A stretch of 64,000 nucleotides of DNA from Actinophytocola sp035634895 (GTDB lineage: Bacteria; Actinomycetota; Actinomycetes; Mycobacteriales; Pseudonocardiaceae): NCBI RefSeq assembly GCF_035634895.1, contig NZ_DASQCC010000182.1, positions 1 through 64,000 of the forward strand. The letters run 5' to 3'. Below, in pieces: positions 33,109 through 41,064 of the stretch (positions within the stretch are counted from its first letter, which is position 1; each line of letters begins with the position of its first letter). The translations under genes were made by a program, and so were the position numbers. A model generated the notes under the pieces. It saw nothing but the letters and a program-made list of their open reading frames with translations, was not told the DNA's origin and did not search any database.

Positions 33109-33866
33109 GCGACCAGCATGGGCGCCTGGATGGACGAGTCGTGTTCGAGGATGAGGTGCTGCAACTGCTGGAGCTCGGGCCCCGGTTCGATGCCGAGCCC
33201 GTCGACGAGCGCCATCCGGGTGCGGCGGTAGATGTTGAGGGCGTCGACCTGGCGGCCCGAGCGGTAGAGGGCGAGCATGAACTGCTGGCAGAGCCGCTCC
33301 CGCAGGGGTTCCGCCTCGGTCAGGACCTCCAGCTCGGGAGTGATCTCCCGGTGGTGGCCGCAGACGAGCTCGGCGTCGAAGCAGTCCTCGAGGGCGAGCA
33401 GCCGCTCGTTCTCGACGGCGGCCAGCTCGGACCACATGGTGCCACGCTCGACGAGGTCGGCGAGGGCACGCCCGCGCCAGAGGTTCAGCGCCGAACGCAG
33501 GAACTCGACACCGCGCTGGTGCTGACCGTCGTCGATGGCCGACCGGCCCTGCTCGACGAGCTGGCGGAACTGGTGCAGGTCGACGGCTTCTGGCTCGACC
33601 TGGAGCCGGTAGCCGGGCGAGTGGGTGTGCAGCCCGGTGTCGTCGGCGAGGGCGCGGCGGATGCCCGAGACGGCGTTCTGGACCATCTTGCGTGCGGTGA
33701 GCGGGGCGTGCTCGTCCCAGAGTGCGCGCAGCATACGACTGGTGGGGACCACCTGGTTGGCGTGCAGGAGCAGGTAACCGAGGACGGCCCGCTGGACGCC
33801 GCCGCCGAGTTCCACGTGCTCGCCGTCATCAATGATTTCCAATGAGCCAAGTAAGTGAAACCTCAT
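33105..33866 (-). CDS. SARP-family transcriptional activator (SARP1)
   Basis: A 253-residue regulator with an OmpR-like winged helix (MRFHLLGSLEI, then LGYLLLHANQVVPTSRMLRALW and MVQNAVSGIRRAL) and a bacterial transcriptional activation domain (VDLHQFRQLVEQGR to GIEPGPELQQL). SARPs activate pathway-specific operons by binding 11-bp direct repeats overlapping the -35 region. It is close in sequence to SARP3 at the right end of the locus, more so than to SARP2. Its TAG stop lies in the target duplication of the adjacent element. Confidence 0.92.
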   Translation of the reverse strand: MRFHLLGSLEIIDDGEHVELGGGVQRAVLGYLLLHANQVVPTSRMLRALWDEHAPLTARKMVQNAVSGIRRALADDTGLHTHSPGYRLQVEPEAVDLHQFRQLVEQGRSAIDDGQHQRGVEFLRSALNLWRGRALADLVERGTMWSELAAVENERLLALEDCFDAELVCGHHREITPELEVLTEAEPLRERLCQQFMLALYRSGRQVDALNIYRRTRMALVDGLGIEPGPELQQLQHLILEHDSSIQAPMLVA

Positions 33867-34142
33867 CGCGCGTCAACCCCTACCGCTGAACTCGTTGAAT
33901 TGGCCCCTGTTCATGGTCACATGCCGACCACTCGGATGGAACCCCCGCCCCATCGGCCGCGCGTGCCGTTCTTTCTGTTCGACCGGACGGAAAACGCCTG
34001 GCCAGCACCGGTCCGAATGAAAATCACATGGGCGCCGGGTGAACGCCTGAGAGGAATTGGCTGGCGGTGTTATGCCCAACCGATGACCCGGGCACCCAGG
34101 ATTCAGGCGCACGAAACCAGGCGAGGAATTCCCCGGGAACTT
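33867..34142. other. Intergenic region upstream of SARP1
   Basis: A 276-base gap between the SARP1 start and the stop of the fused kinase gene. It must hold the SARP1 promoter. I see no convincing coding ORF, no hairpin of note, and only a weak, unphased set of GTGA/GTCA motifs. Confidence 0.6.
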
Positions 34143-36464
34143 TCAGTGGCTGGTCGGGATGCGGGCGCTCAGGCCGAAGCGGCCGTCGCCTTCGTACTGG
34201 GCCGTCAGCAGGCCGCCGAGGCCGGCCACGCGGTCGGACATGTTGCGGATGCCGCTGCCCCAACCACCGCGGTCCCGGTCCGTCTGCTTGGTGACGCCGT
34301 CGTTGACCACGTCCAGGTACGCGTCGCCGTCATCGGCCCGGATGGTGATCTCGCAGCACTCGCCCTTGCTGTGCCGCAGCACGTTCGTGACGCCCTCGCG
34401 CAGCACGGTCGCCAGCACCGTGCTCACCTCGGGCGGCAGCTCGCCATAGCCGACGTCCATCTGGACGTTCAGGCCGGCCGTCGTCAGCAGGGACTCCGCG
34501 GTCCGGCACTCCTCCTCGAGCGACATCTCGTGGTACCCGCTCGCCACCGACCGCACGTCCGCCAACGCGTGCCGGGAGATCTCCAGAACCTCGGTCAACT
34601 CAGTCCTGGCCCGGTCGGGGTCCAGCATCACCAACCGGTACGCCAGCTCGCTCTTCAACGTGATCGCGGACAGGCTCAGCCCCAACAGATCATGCAGGTC
34701 GCGGGCGAAATGCAGTCTGGTCTCCGCCAGCGCCACCTCGGCAAGCTCCTGCCTCGCCGCCCGCAGCTGCCGCACCGTGCGGGCCATCCACGTCAGTCCA
34801 TACGTGACAAGACCCAGGTCGATGGTGATGATCGGCAGGCCGATGGCCCTGGGTAGCAGGTCGAGGAAACCGATCTGGCTCCACGTGACCGCGACGGCCA
34901 CCGCGGCGAAGACGCCCCAGCCGAGTGCCGGGCGCAGCACCAGCAACGCGCTACCGGCCAGGAACCCCTGCAGCCCGGTCCACGAGGCGTCCTGGAACTG
35001 CACGGAGGGCAGGAACACCAGCAGGGCCATCAGCCCCAGCAACGGATAGCTCACCGGCGAGCCCAGCCGGGTGCCCGGTCTGCTGAAGTACGCCAGCTGC
35101 ATCACCAGCGCCGCGGTCAGATAGGCGCTGACCAGCGCGATGTCCCAGAACTCCCGGGTCACCCAGAGCGCCCGGATCACCGCCTGCACGAAACTACCGA
35201 AGAAAACCGCCACTACGAGCCAGTTGGCGAGCTTGGTCGCGAACTGCGGAATCGACTCCGTCGGCTCGGTGGCGGTCGGCACTCGTTCGGGTGATCGTGC
35301 GGTCACCGGAACGGACACATGCAGGCGTAATCGTTCGTCCGGGTCCACCCCGACGGACAGCTCGCCGCCCATCCTCGAGACCATCTTCTGCAGGTTCTCG
35401 TAGCCGTCGGCCTCGCCGTCCTGGCCGGCGCCCACCTCGTCGTTGACGATGTCGACCGAGACCCTGCCGTCCTCCTGCCGCAGGACGATCTCGCAGTGCT
35501 CGACCTCCCGGTGGCGCAGCACGTAGGCAACGCCCTCGCGCAGCAGCGCGGACAGCGTGGTCCGCATGTGCGAGGGCAGCTCACGCAGGTCGAGGTCCAC
35601 CCGAAGATCCACATTGGACGCCGCGAGCATCGACGCGAGGGTCGTGGCCTCCTCGTTCAGCGAGATCTCGCGGTACAGCCGGGCGATCGCCCGCACGTCG
35701 GCGAGCGCCCGGCGGGAGATGTCCAGGATCTCGGACAGCTCCCGCTCGGCCCGTGCCGGGTTCCTGCGCACCAGCCGCAGTGCCAGCTCACCCTTCGGGG
35801 CGATCGCCGACAGGCTCAGGCCCAGCAGGTCGTGCAGGTCGCGGGCGAACCGCAGCCGCTCGTGCGCGACCGTGGACGTCGCCAGCTCGTCGCGGGCCTC
35901 GTGCAGTGCGGTGACGAGCCGGGCCAACCTGGTCAGGCCGTACACGTACAGACCGGCCGTCGAGGTGTTGACGAGGATGTAGACGACGTCGGACCAGGTG
36001 CCGTCCAGGAAGTACCGCGAGATCCCGGTGCTCGCGACGATCGCGGTGTAGACGGGCCATGCCGCCGACAGGGGCAACACCAGCAGCACGCTGCCGGCCA
36101 GGAACGACGGCTGGCTCACCCATGCGTTCCCGAACAGCGGCAGCGGCAGATAGGCCAGGCAAGCCTGTGCCGCGAGCATCGCGTACGCCCGCCGGGAGTG
36201 CAGGTCGACCTGTGGACGGCAGAAGTAGAAGTACTGCAGGGAGAGCAGCCCCGCGAGGCACGTGACGGCCAGCGCGATGTCGGTGCCCTTGCCCTCCTGG
36301 ATCACCCAGAGCACGGCGATGCTGCCGAAACCGCAGAACACCACCGCGACGATCGCCCTGGCCAGGGTCGGTGCGATCAACGCACCGCTGTCGCCAGGAC
36401 GACCGAGATCGTCGGGGCGCACGTGAGCCGTTTTCCGGCCCGCGTTCTCACCAACCGACGTCAT
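34143..36464 (-). CDS. Tandem-fused NarX-type histidine kinase (two kinase modules)
   Basis: A 773-residue protein with two complete kinase modules offset by exactly 380 residues. Each has about five membrane helices, a HisKA_3 helix (FARDLHDLLGLSLSAI; His211 and His591) and an HATPase_c domain. In the second module the N-box GVTNVLRH and the glycine loop GSGIRNM are intact. In the first the N-box reads GVAYVLRH (Tyr314 in place of the Mg-binding Asn) and the glycine loop is lost (ADGYENLQKM), so it should not hydrolyse ATP. The natural partners are the two NarL-type regulators encoded at 42.6 and 47.0 kb. Start ATG 36464 was chosen because the conserved chain begins there. Confidence 0.88.
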   Translation of the reverse strand: MTSVGENAGRKTAHVRPDDLGRPGDSGALIAPTLARAIVAVVFCGFGSIAVLWVIQEGKGTDIALAVTCLAGLLSLQYFYFCRPQVDLHSRRAYAMLAAQACLAYLPLPLFGNAWVSQPSFLAGSVLLVLPLSAAWPVYTAIVASTGISRYFLDGTWSDVVYILVNTSTAGLYVYGLTRLARLVTALHEARDELATSTVAHERLRFARDLHDLLGLSLSAIAPKGELALRLVRRNPARAERELSEILDISRRALADVRAIARLYREISLNEEATTLASMLAASNVDLRVDLDLRELPSHMRTTLSALLREGVAYVLRHREVEHCEIVLRQEDGRVSVDIVNDEVGAGQDGEADGYENLQKMVSRMGGELSVGVDPDERLRLHVSVPVTARSPERVPTATEPTESIPQFATKLANWLVVAVFFGSFVQAVIRALWVTREFWDIALVSAYLTAALVMQLAYFSRPGTRLGSPVSYPLLGLMALLVFLPSVQFQDASWTGLQGFLAGSALLVLRPALGWGVFAAVAVAVTWSQIGFLDLLPRAIGLPIITIDLGLVTYGLTWMARTVRQLRAARQELAEVALAETRLHFARDLHDLLGLSLSAITLKSELAYRLVMLDPDRARTELTEVLEISRHALADVRSVASGYHEMSLEEECRTAESLLTTAGLNVQMDVGYGELPPEVSTVLATVLREGVTNVLRHSKGECCEITIRADDGDAYLDVVNDGVTKQTDRDRGGWGSGIRNMSDRVAGLGGLLTAQYEGDGRFGLSARIPTSH

Positions 36465-36543
36465 GCCCGCCTCGCTATCGCCGCACCGACCGTGCTCGGC
36501 GCACAGTGCGGGTTCGAGCGCCAAGTCTTCTTCCGAGGCTTGA

Positions 36544-36549
36544 ATTATA
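36544..36549 (-). promoter_or_regulatory. -10 element TATAAT upstream of the fused kinase
   Basis: On the minus strand a perfect TATAAT lies 80 bases upstream of the kinase start, in the 126-base gap after the YcaO gene. No good -35 hexamer is seen at the usual distance, so activation by a regulator is likely. It suggests that the kinase has its own promoter besides read-through from the YcaO operon. Confidence 0.45.
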
Positions 36550-36590
36550 TGCAGAGATCATGTCTCCTCCGGCGACATACGAGCGAGGCT

Positions 36591-38855
36591 TCAGAGGAAC
36601 ATCGGAATGGGATTCAGCTGGTTGTAAGGGGTCGGCTGAGCCAAACGGCCCAGCCGGACCGGAATGTCGTAAAGACGACCAGGTCCGAGACGGGCCCAGA
36701 AGTGGCGCATGCCGGGCACTATCACCTTCACCACCGGCATGCCGACATCCGGTCGGGTCTGGTCGAGCAGCAGCAGCTCCATGCCGAGCTCCTCCACCTT
36801 GTCCTGCAGTCTGACTAGGTCGGATAGTAGATCGGCACTCGGCGCGTAGTCGTAGTCCGCGGGTCCGAGTGCCGGCATGGCGGTGTCGGGTACCAGGTAC
36901 GGCTCGCGGGCCAGCGTCGCGTCATGCAGCCAGCCGACCATGTCGGGGTCGGTGCTGCGGGCCTGCACGTCCGAAAGCAGTTGAGGCATCAACTGGTTCA
37001 GCTCGGTCAGCGCCCGCCGCAGCGCGAGCCGCGGGTCGAGGTGCGCACCGAACCCGAACAGGATCTCCTCGTTCGGCGCGCCGAGGCGCCGGGTCACCGC
37101 GGCCATCACGGGCACCTCGAAGTCCGAGGTGAGGTCGAGGACCCACACCTCACGGCCCAGCCCGGCGTACACGTCCCGCAGCTCGTCGAGCCACGGGTCG
37201 CCGAACGCGTCGAGGTCGACGGCGGGCTGCGCGGTCCGGTTGTACCACCACAACGCCACCGCGTCGCGCTCGATCAGCTCCAGAACTCCTTGCAGGGCGG
37301 CATCCTCGATGCTGCTGCCGGCCGCGCTGCCGTTGGAGTCGGCGTGCAGGTAGTGCGGGCCACGCGCGGCGGGCGCGCCGTAGTAGAGCAGGCACGTCGG
37401 CAGCAACCGGTGGCTGCGCCGGGTGAGTGACCAGACCGGTGTCCAGTCCATGACCGCGTCGTCGTCGAACGGGTCGCACACCCGCTGGAACGATCCGTGC
37501 GCCGCGTTCCACTCCGATCGTTCCTCGTACTGCCGCGGATCGTAGAGCAGGCAGGACCGGGGATCGATCGCCGTGTCACCCAGCGAGCGCAGGCTGCCGC
37601 GGACCCGCTCCTCGTGACCGGAGAAGTTGCCCGAGTAACGCTCGATCGCCTCGCACAGCGCGCTGGCCTCGGCGTGCACCGCGGTGACACCCTTGCCACC
37701 GTTCTCGAGCCGCATGGTGGCGCGCAGCGTGTTGACGTCGTTCACCCGCGCGGCCAGGTTCGGGCCGGAGCGGAACGAGTTGAAGAAGGTCGGCCCGGTG
37801 TCGTCGCGCTTGATCTCCTTGACCACACCGGTCACCGGGCTGATCAGATGGCGGTACTCGGTGAGCACCTGTTCCGGGGTCATCGAGCGGTGTCCCGCGC
37901 TGTAGCAGACCTTGCGCCGCGAGGTCAGCACGACGGGGCGGTTCGCCCGGTCCCGCACCAGGTCCGGGTCGCCACAGGTCGCGCACTGCGGGTAGGGGCG
38001 CAGCTCGTGCGGCTCACCACGCAGCTCGAGGCTGTCGAAGGTGAGCACGCGGCGCTGGTTGGGGTGGCGGTGGCCGGAGAGCCACTTGGTCGCCTCCAGC
38101 GCGACCATCCCGAGCGCGGCGGTCCGCAGCGCGGGGATGAAGGCGGCGGGGCTCTGCGCGGGCCCCTGCCGGCCAAGGGCGCTCTGTGCCACGGCCTCCG
38201 CGTTGCGGTGGCCCCACAGGCGCACGGAAAGGCAGTGCCAGCAGCCCGGCTCGGCCGGCTGGAACACCGGACCGAGCCAGACCTTGACACCGACTGGCTT
38301 GGCGAGCAGCCAGGGCCGGCCCTGCGCGCGGTGCAGGGCGTCGACCTCGGCCAGCTCTGGGTTGAGGTAGTCGTCGCACAGGACGACCGAGAGTGCGGCG
38401 GGGTCCGCGTCGCCGGCAACCGTCAGTCCGGCGGCCCGCACAGCCGCCAGCGCCGGTTGGATGTCCACGTCCCCGACCGTCATGACACTCAGCGCCTGGC
38501 CGGTGGTGCCGGCGACCGCGGCCGCGGAATCGACCCCGATCGCCTCCCAGTAGGCCAGCGCGTGCTCGTCCGCCGGTTCCGCGACCGGTGGCCGCAGTGC
38601 CACCAGGCCCGCGGCGGCGAGCTTTCGGATCAGGCCGGCGACCTGCTCCGGCGCCATGCCCCCCGGCATGGCGCCGAGCAGCGTCGCGATGTCGCGGGTC
38701 CCGTCGAGCAGCGTCGCGAGGGCCGCGACATTCGCCCCTTTCAGGACTGTCACACCGTTCTCGGCGAACAAGTACGTGCCCTCGCCGGCCGACACCTCGG
38801 CACGGAGGTGCCGTTTGAAGCCGACCAGTGGCGCTGCTACGGTCCCCGCGTTCAT
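36591..38855 (-). CDS. Fused azoline cyclodehydratase (E1-like + YcaO), TOMM biosynthesis
   Basis: A 754-residue fusion of the two halves of a thiazole/oxazole cyclodehydratase. The N-terminal half (about 1-330) is E1-like with two CxxC pairs (GCWHCLS and PQCATCGD) that bind structural zinc and should bind the leader peptide. The C-terminal half is YcaO: EASALCEAIERYSG, QGVLELIERDAVALWW and RRALTELNQLM carry the ATP/Mg-binding Glu and Arg residues, and the chain ends PIPMFL, the Pro-containing C-terminus needed for cyclisation. It converts Cys/Ser/Thr of a precursor peptide to azolines. The ATG overlaps the stop of the 75-residue peptide gene by one base. Confidence 0.92.
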   Translation of the reverse strand: MNAGTVAAPLVGFKRHLRAEVSAGEGTYLFAENGVTVLKGANVAALATLLDGTRDIATLLGAMPGGMAPEQVAGLIRKLAAAGLVALRPPVAEPADEHALAYWEAIGVDSAAAVAGTTGQALSVMTVGDVDIQPALAAVRAAGLTVAGDADPAALSVVLCDDYLNPELAEVDALHRAQGRPWLLAKPVGVKVWLGPVFQPAEPGCWHCLSVRLWGHRNAEAVAQSALGRQGPAQSPAAFIPALRTAALGMVALEATKWLSGHRHPNQRRVLTFDSLELRGEPHELRPYPQCATCGDPDLVRDRANRPVVLTSRRKVCYSAGHRSMTPEQVLTEYRHLISPVTGVVKEIKRDDTGPTFFNSFRSGPNLAARVNDVNTLRATMRLENGGKGVTAVHAEASALCEAIERYSGNFSGHEERVRGSLRSLGDTAIDPRSCLLYDPRQYEERSEWNAAHGSFQRVCDPFDDDAVMDWTPVWSLTRRSHRLLPTCLLYYGAPAARGPHYLHADSNGSAAGSSIEDAALQGVLELIERDAVALWWYNRTAQPAVDLDAFGDPWLDELRDVYAGLGREVWVLDLTSDFEVPVMAAVTRRLGAPNEEILFGFGAHLDPRLALRRALTELNQLMPQLLSDVQARSTDPDMVGWLHDATLAREPYLVPDTAMPALGPADYDYAPSADLLSDLVRLQDKVEELGMELLLLDQTRPDVGMPVVKVIVPGMRHFWARLGPGRLYDIPVRLGRLAQPTPYNQLNPIPMFL

Positions 38856-39082
38856 CAGGCTGCCCGCCGCTCCAGCTCGACGTCCGTGCCCGGCCAGATG
38901 CCCGAGCTGTTGACCAGCACGGCGTCCCGCGGGTTGGTCCACTGGTCGAACTGGTCGATCGCGAGCTCCAGCTCGACGTCGCGGACATCGGCGTCGAAGC
39001 CGAGGACCGCTAACAGGTCCGTAAGCTCGTCGGTGGCCGGGGGCATGTTGACTGGCATGATTTCCTGCAGGGCGACAGACAT
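38855..39082 (-). CDS. Candidate RiPP precursor peptide, 75 residues
   Basis: A small acidic peptide gene directly before, and overlapping by one base, the cyclodehydratase gene. The first 50 residues are acidic and helix-prone (DELTDLLAVLGFDADVRDVELE), as leader peptides are; the rest, after QWTNPRDAV, holds the few cyclisable residues: Thr, the pair in NSSGIW, and Thr in PGTD. There is no Cys. That is sparse for an azole peptide, so either few rings form or this is a leader-binding partner. Position and size make it the best precursor candidate. ATG at 39082; no convincing second start. Confidence 0.65.
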   Translation of the reverse strand: MSVALQEIMPVNMPPATDELTDLLAVLGFDADVRDVELELAIDQFDQWTNPRDAVLVNSSGIWPGTDVELERRAA

Positions 39083-39190
39083 GATTAACTCCGCGTGGGG
39101 TCGGGGTTGTTTTCGGAATTCATTTCCCGGAGCCGGGAAAGTTCGAGGGCCCGAGCAGCCCTCGAAGCACATGGGTGAATCGCGGCGAGA

Positions 39191-39433
39191 TCAGGCCGCG
39201 CGCTGGTGGTCCACGTCGGCCACCGCCGGGTAGGCGGGGCAAGGCTCGCTGAGGAGCCCGCCGTGGCACCGTTCATGGCCGCCCGTCCCAGCCGGGGACG
39301 GGGGCGGGAGCAGCCCAGCCCGGGGAAAGGGCCGGACGTTCACGTGCTCCCGTCTGGTCAGCAGCAACCGCCCGGCGCTGGTGACCACGTCGCGGGAGTA
39401 CGTGCTGACGTGGGGTAAGTGCGTGTCCGACAT
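39191..39433 (-). CDS. Small ORF B, 80 residues, with a TTA codon
   Basis: An 80-residue ORF beginning MSDTHLPHVSTYSRDVV. Third codon positions are mostly G/C, which supports coding. Codon 6 is TTA (39416-39418), the rare leucine codon read by bldA tRNA. The C-terminal half is Pro/Gly-rich with two cysteines and several His (GGHERCHGG, SEPCPAYP). GAGG lies six bases before the ATG. It sits between small ORF A (stop seven bases upstream) and the 75-residue peptide gene. It could be a second precursor or a small accessory protein. I do not recognise it. Confidence 0.5.
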   Translation of the reverse strand: MSDTHLPHVSTYSRDVVTSAGRLLLTRREHVNVRPFPRAGLLPPPSPAGTGGHERCHGGLLSEPCPAYPAVADVDHQRAA

Positions 39434-39440
39434 GGCGGCC

Positions 39441-39515
39441 TCACGGTCTGTTCTCGACCGGAGCGCCGAGCCGGACGCCGCCGAAGTTGGGAACCTCACG
39501 CATGGTGGTGGACAT
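39441..39515 (-). CDS. Small ORF A, 24-residue peptide with strong ribosome-binding site
   Basis: MSTTMREVPNFGGVRLGAPV plus four more residues (ENRP). The reason to call it is the translation signal: AAGGAGG at 39521-39527, five bases before the ATG, the strongest in the region. Two hairpins lie just upstream. It may be a short RiPP precursor, or a leader peptide that controls translation of the operon behind it (ORF B, the 75-residue peptide, YcaO). With two Thr, one Ser, no Cys, it is an unlikely azole substrate, apart from its N-terminal STT. Confidence 0.5.
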   Translation of the reverse strand: MSTTMREVPNFGGVRLGAPVENRP

Positions 39516-39533
39516 GGGAGCCTCCTTGGCACC

Positions 39534-39571
39534 ACTCCGGTGGGGCGGAGTGGGAGCGGTTTTCCGCTCCC
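39534..39571 (-). promoter_or_regulatory. Two tandem hairpins in the leader of the peptide operon
   Basis: Hairpin 1: 39534-39539 pairs with 39546-39551 (ACTCCG/CGGAGT, 6-base loop). Hairpin 2: 39552-39559 pairs with 39564-39571 (GGGAGCGG/CCGCTCCC, 4-base loop). They abut each other and end six bases before the AAGGAGG of ORF A, placing both in the 5' leader. An attenuator or mRNA-stabilising structure is plausible. Confidence 0.6.
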
Positions 39572-39612
39572 CACAAATGTGCGCCACGCAGGGGGTTCCG
39601 GACAAGGCAGCC

Positions 39613-39667
39613 GCTCACCGTCTACTCAAGGATTGCTCACTGCCGCCTCGTGAATCGCTCACGTTGG
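39613..39667 (-). promoter_or_regulatory. SARP-type operator A: five 11-bp direct repeats
   Basis: Five consecutive 11-base units on the + strand: GCTCACCGTCT, ACTCAAGGATT, GCTCACTGCCG, CCTCGTGAATC, GCTCACGTTGG. Each begins with a variant of NCTCA. Units 1, 3 and 5 are the strongest (22-bp pitch). An almost identical array is at 62680-62734. The only genes it can serve are those to the left on the minus strand: ORF A, ORF B, the 75-residue peptide and YcaO. On that strand CTTGTCCGG follows the last unit, as CTTGCCGGC does in array B. 11-bp direct repeats are the hallmark of SARP binding. Confidence 0.75.
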
Positions 39668-39846
39668 CTTGAGTACGCCTTGACTGCACGAGGGCATGAC
39701 GTTCTACTGGACGAGGGCGGCCTTCCACCCGGGGCCGACCGGTGTCCGCTCGCTCCCGAAACGCCTGTAGCCCTGCAGGGCACCCTCGAGACGCCGAGCA
39801 TCCCGTAAAGCACCCTCAGGGCATCAATGTAAGCGCACGCAGGTCA
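39668..39846. other. Intergenic region after SARP2
   Basis: A 179-base stretch between operator A and the SARP2 stop. No coding ORF supported. It contains two short GGGCACCCT/AGCACCCTCAGG-like direct repeats near 39779 and 39810 and no clear terminator. Confidence 0.4.
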
Positions 39847-40857
39847 TCAACCGGTAACCGGCGGGGAACCGTCCCGGTGGCGTGGCGGCATGGACCGCGC
39901 GAGGCGGTCGAGCAGCATGTCCGACGTGAAGGAGCGGTTGGCGAGGATCGGCGCGGTGGACAGCAGCGCCATGTGCAGCGCCTGGATGCGTTCCGAGGGC
40001 TCGATGCCCAGCTCGTGCAGCATCCGCTGCCGGAAGCGCATGTAGACCTCCAGCGCGGCGGAGGTGCGCCCGGAGCGGTACAGGGCGAGCATCAGCATCG
40101 CGTGCGCCGACTCGTGCAGCGGGTGCTCGACCACGAGCGAGGCGAGCTCGCTGATGGTCTCCCGGTGCCGGCCGAGGCACAGGTCGGCGTCGATCCTCGT
40201 GGTGTGGGCGTAGAACCGGCGTTCCTCCAGGCGGGCGACCTGTGCCCGCAGCTGCGTGCCCCACTGTCCGGGGTGCACGACGGCGCCGCGCCACAGCGCG
40301 AGCGAGCGGCGCAGGCTGTCGGCCGCACGCTCGTAGTCGCCCGCGTGCATGGCCGCGCTGCCCGCGCTGACCAGCTGCTCGAACTCGGTGACGTCGAGCT
40401 GGCGTGGGTCGACCCGCAGGATGTAGCCGCCGGAGCAGGTCTGCAGGACCTCGCTCGTGACGTGCTCGACGGACAGCCCGAGCACCACGCGGAAGAGCCT
40501 GCGCAGCTTGAACATGTACGTCTGCAGGGTGGCGTGCGCGGTGCGTGGCGCGTCGTCCCCCCACAGCTCCTTGATCAGGGCAGACGCGCCGACCGGCTTG
40601 TTCGCGTTGAACAGCAGGGTGGCGAGGATCAGCCGCAGTTTCGGCGCGCTGGGCGCCACGTCGCGGTTGCCGTGCCGGATGGTCAGCGGGCCGAGCAGTT
40701 CGAACCGCAGCTCCGAAATGGCGTTCTCGGCCGAGCCACGGGGAGTGAGCAGCTCGGGATTCGGTTCGGAGATTTCCGTCGATTCCAACAACGCGGCGAG
40801 GAGATTCAACTTTTCCTCGTGCGTCATCGCGGCCAGCGCGTCAGACTTCGCGACCAT
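39847..40857 (-). CDS. SARP-family transcriptional activator (SARP2)
   Basis: A 336-residue activator, longer than SARP1 and SARP3 by an N-terminal extension of about 48 residues that starts MVAKSDALAAMTHEEKLNLL. The OmpR-like DNA-binding domain follows (LRFELLGPLTIRHG, LRLILATLLFNANKPVGASALIKELWG, LQTYMFKLRRLF) and then the BTAD helical domain (DVTEFEQLVSAGSAAMHAG to GIEPSERIQALH). It is divergent from the first sagB-like gene. Operator A lies just beyond its 3' end, so it may activate the peptide/YcaO operon immediately downstream. Confidence 0.9.
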   Translation of the reverse strand: MVAKSDALAAMTHEEKLNLLAALLESTEISEPNPELLTPRGSAENAISELRFELLGPLTIRHGNRDVAPSAPKLRLILATLLFNANKPVGASALIKELWGDDAPRTAHATLQTYMFKLRRLFRVVLGLSVEHVTSEVLQTCSGGYILRVDPRQLDVTEFEQLVSAGSAAMHAGDYERAADSLRRSLALWRGAVVHPGQWGTQLRAQVARLEERRFYAHTTRIDADLCLGRHRETISELASLVVEHPLHESAHAMLMLALYRSGRTSAALEVYMRFRQRMLHELGIEPSERIQALHMALLSTAPILANRSFTSDMLLDRLARSMPPRHRDGSPPVTG

Positions 40858-41064
40858 TTCGGACCTCGCTATCCGCGACGATCATTGGTTCCAGGACAAG
40901 ACAAAGGTATTCGGGACACTCCTCCCGCCGATAGTGACGGCGTCATAAGCGTGCGATGAGTAATAGAGGGTGAGCGCGTGAGGTGCGCACTGTCGTTCAC
41001 GCAAGCCAGAAGCAACCCTGGTACCAGGCGCAGTCCAGCGCCACCTTCGGAGTGGAAGTACGCC

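Noticed and set aside
40955..40990. Fourth SARP-type operator upstream of the first sagB-like gene
   Set aside because: GTGAG-type motifs are present on the + strand but spaced 14 and 8 bases, out of the 11-base phase of arrays A-C.
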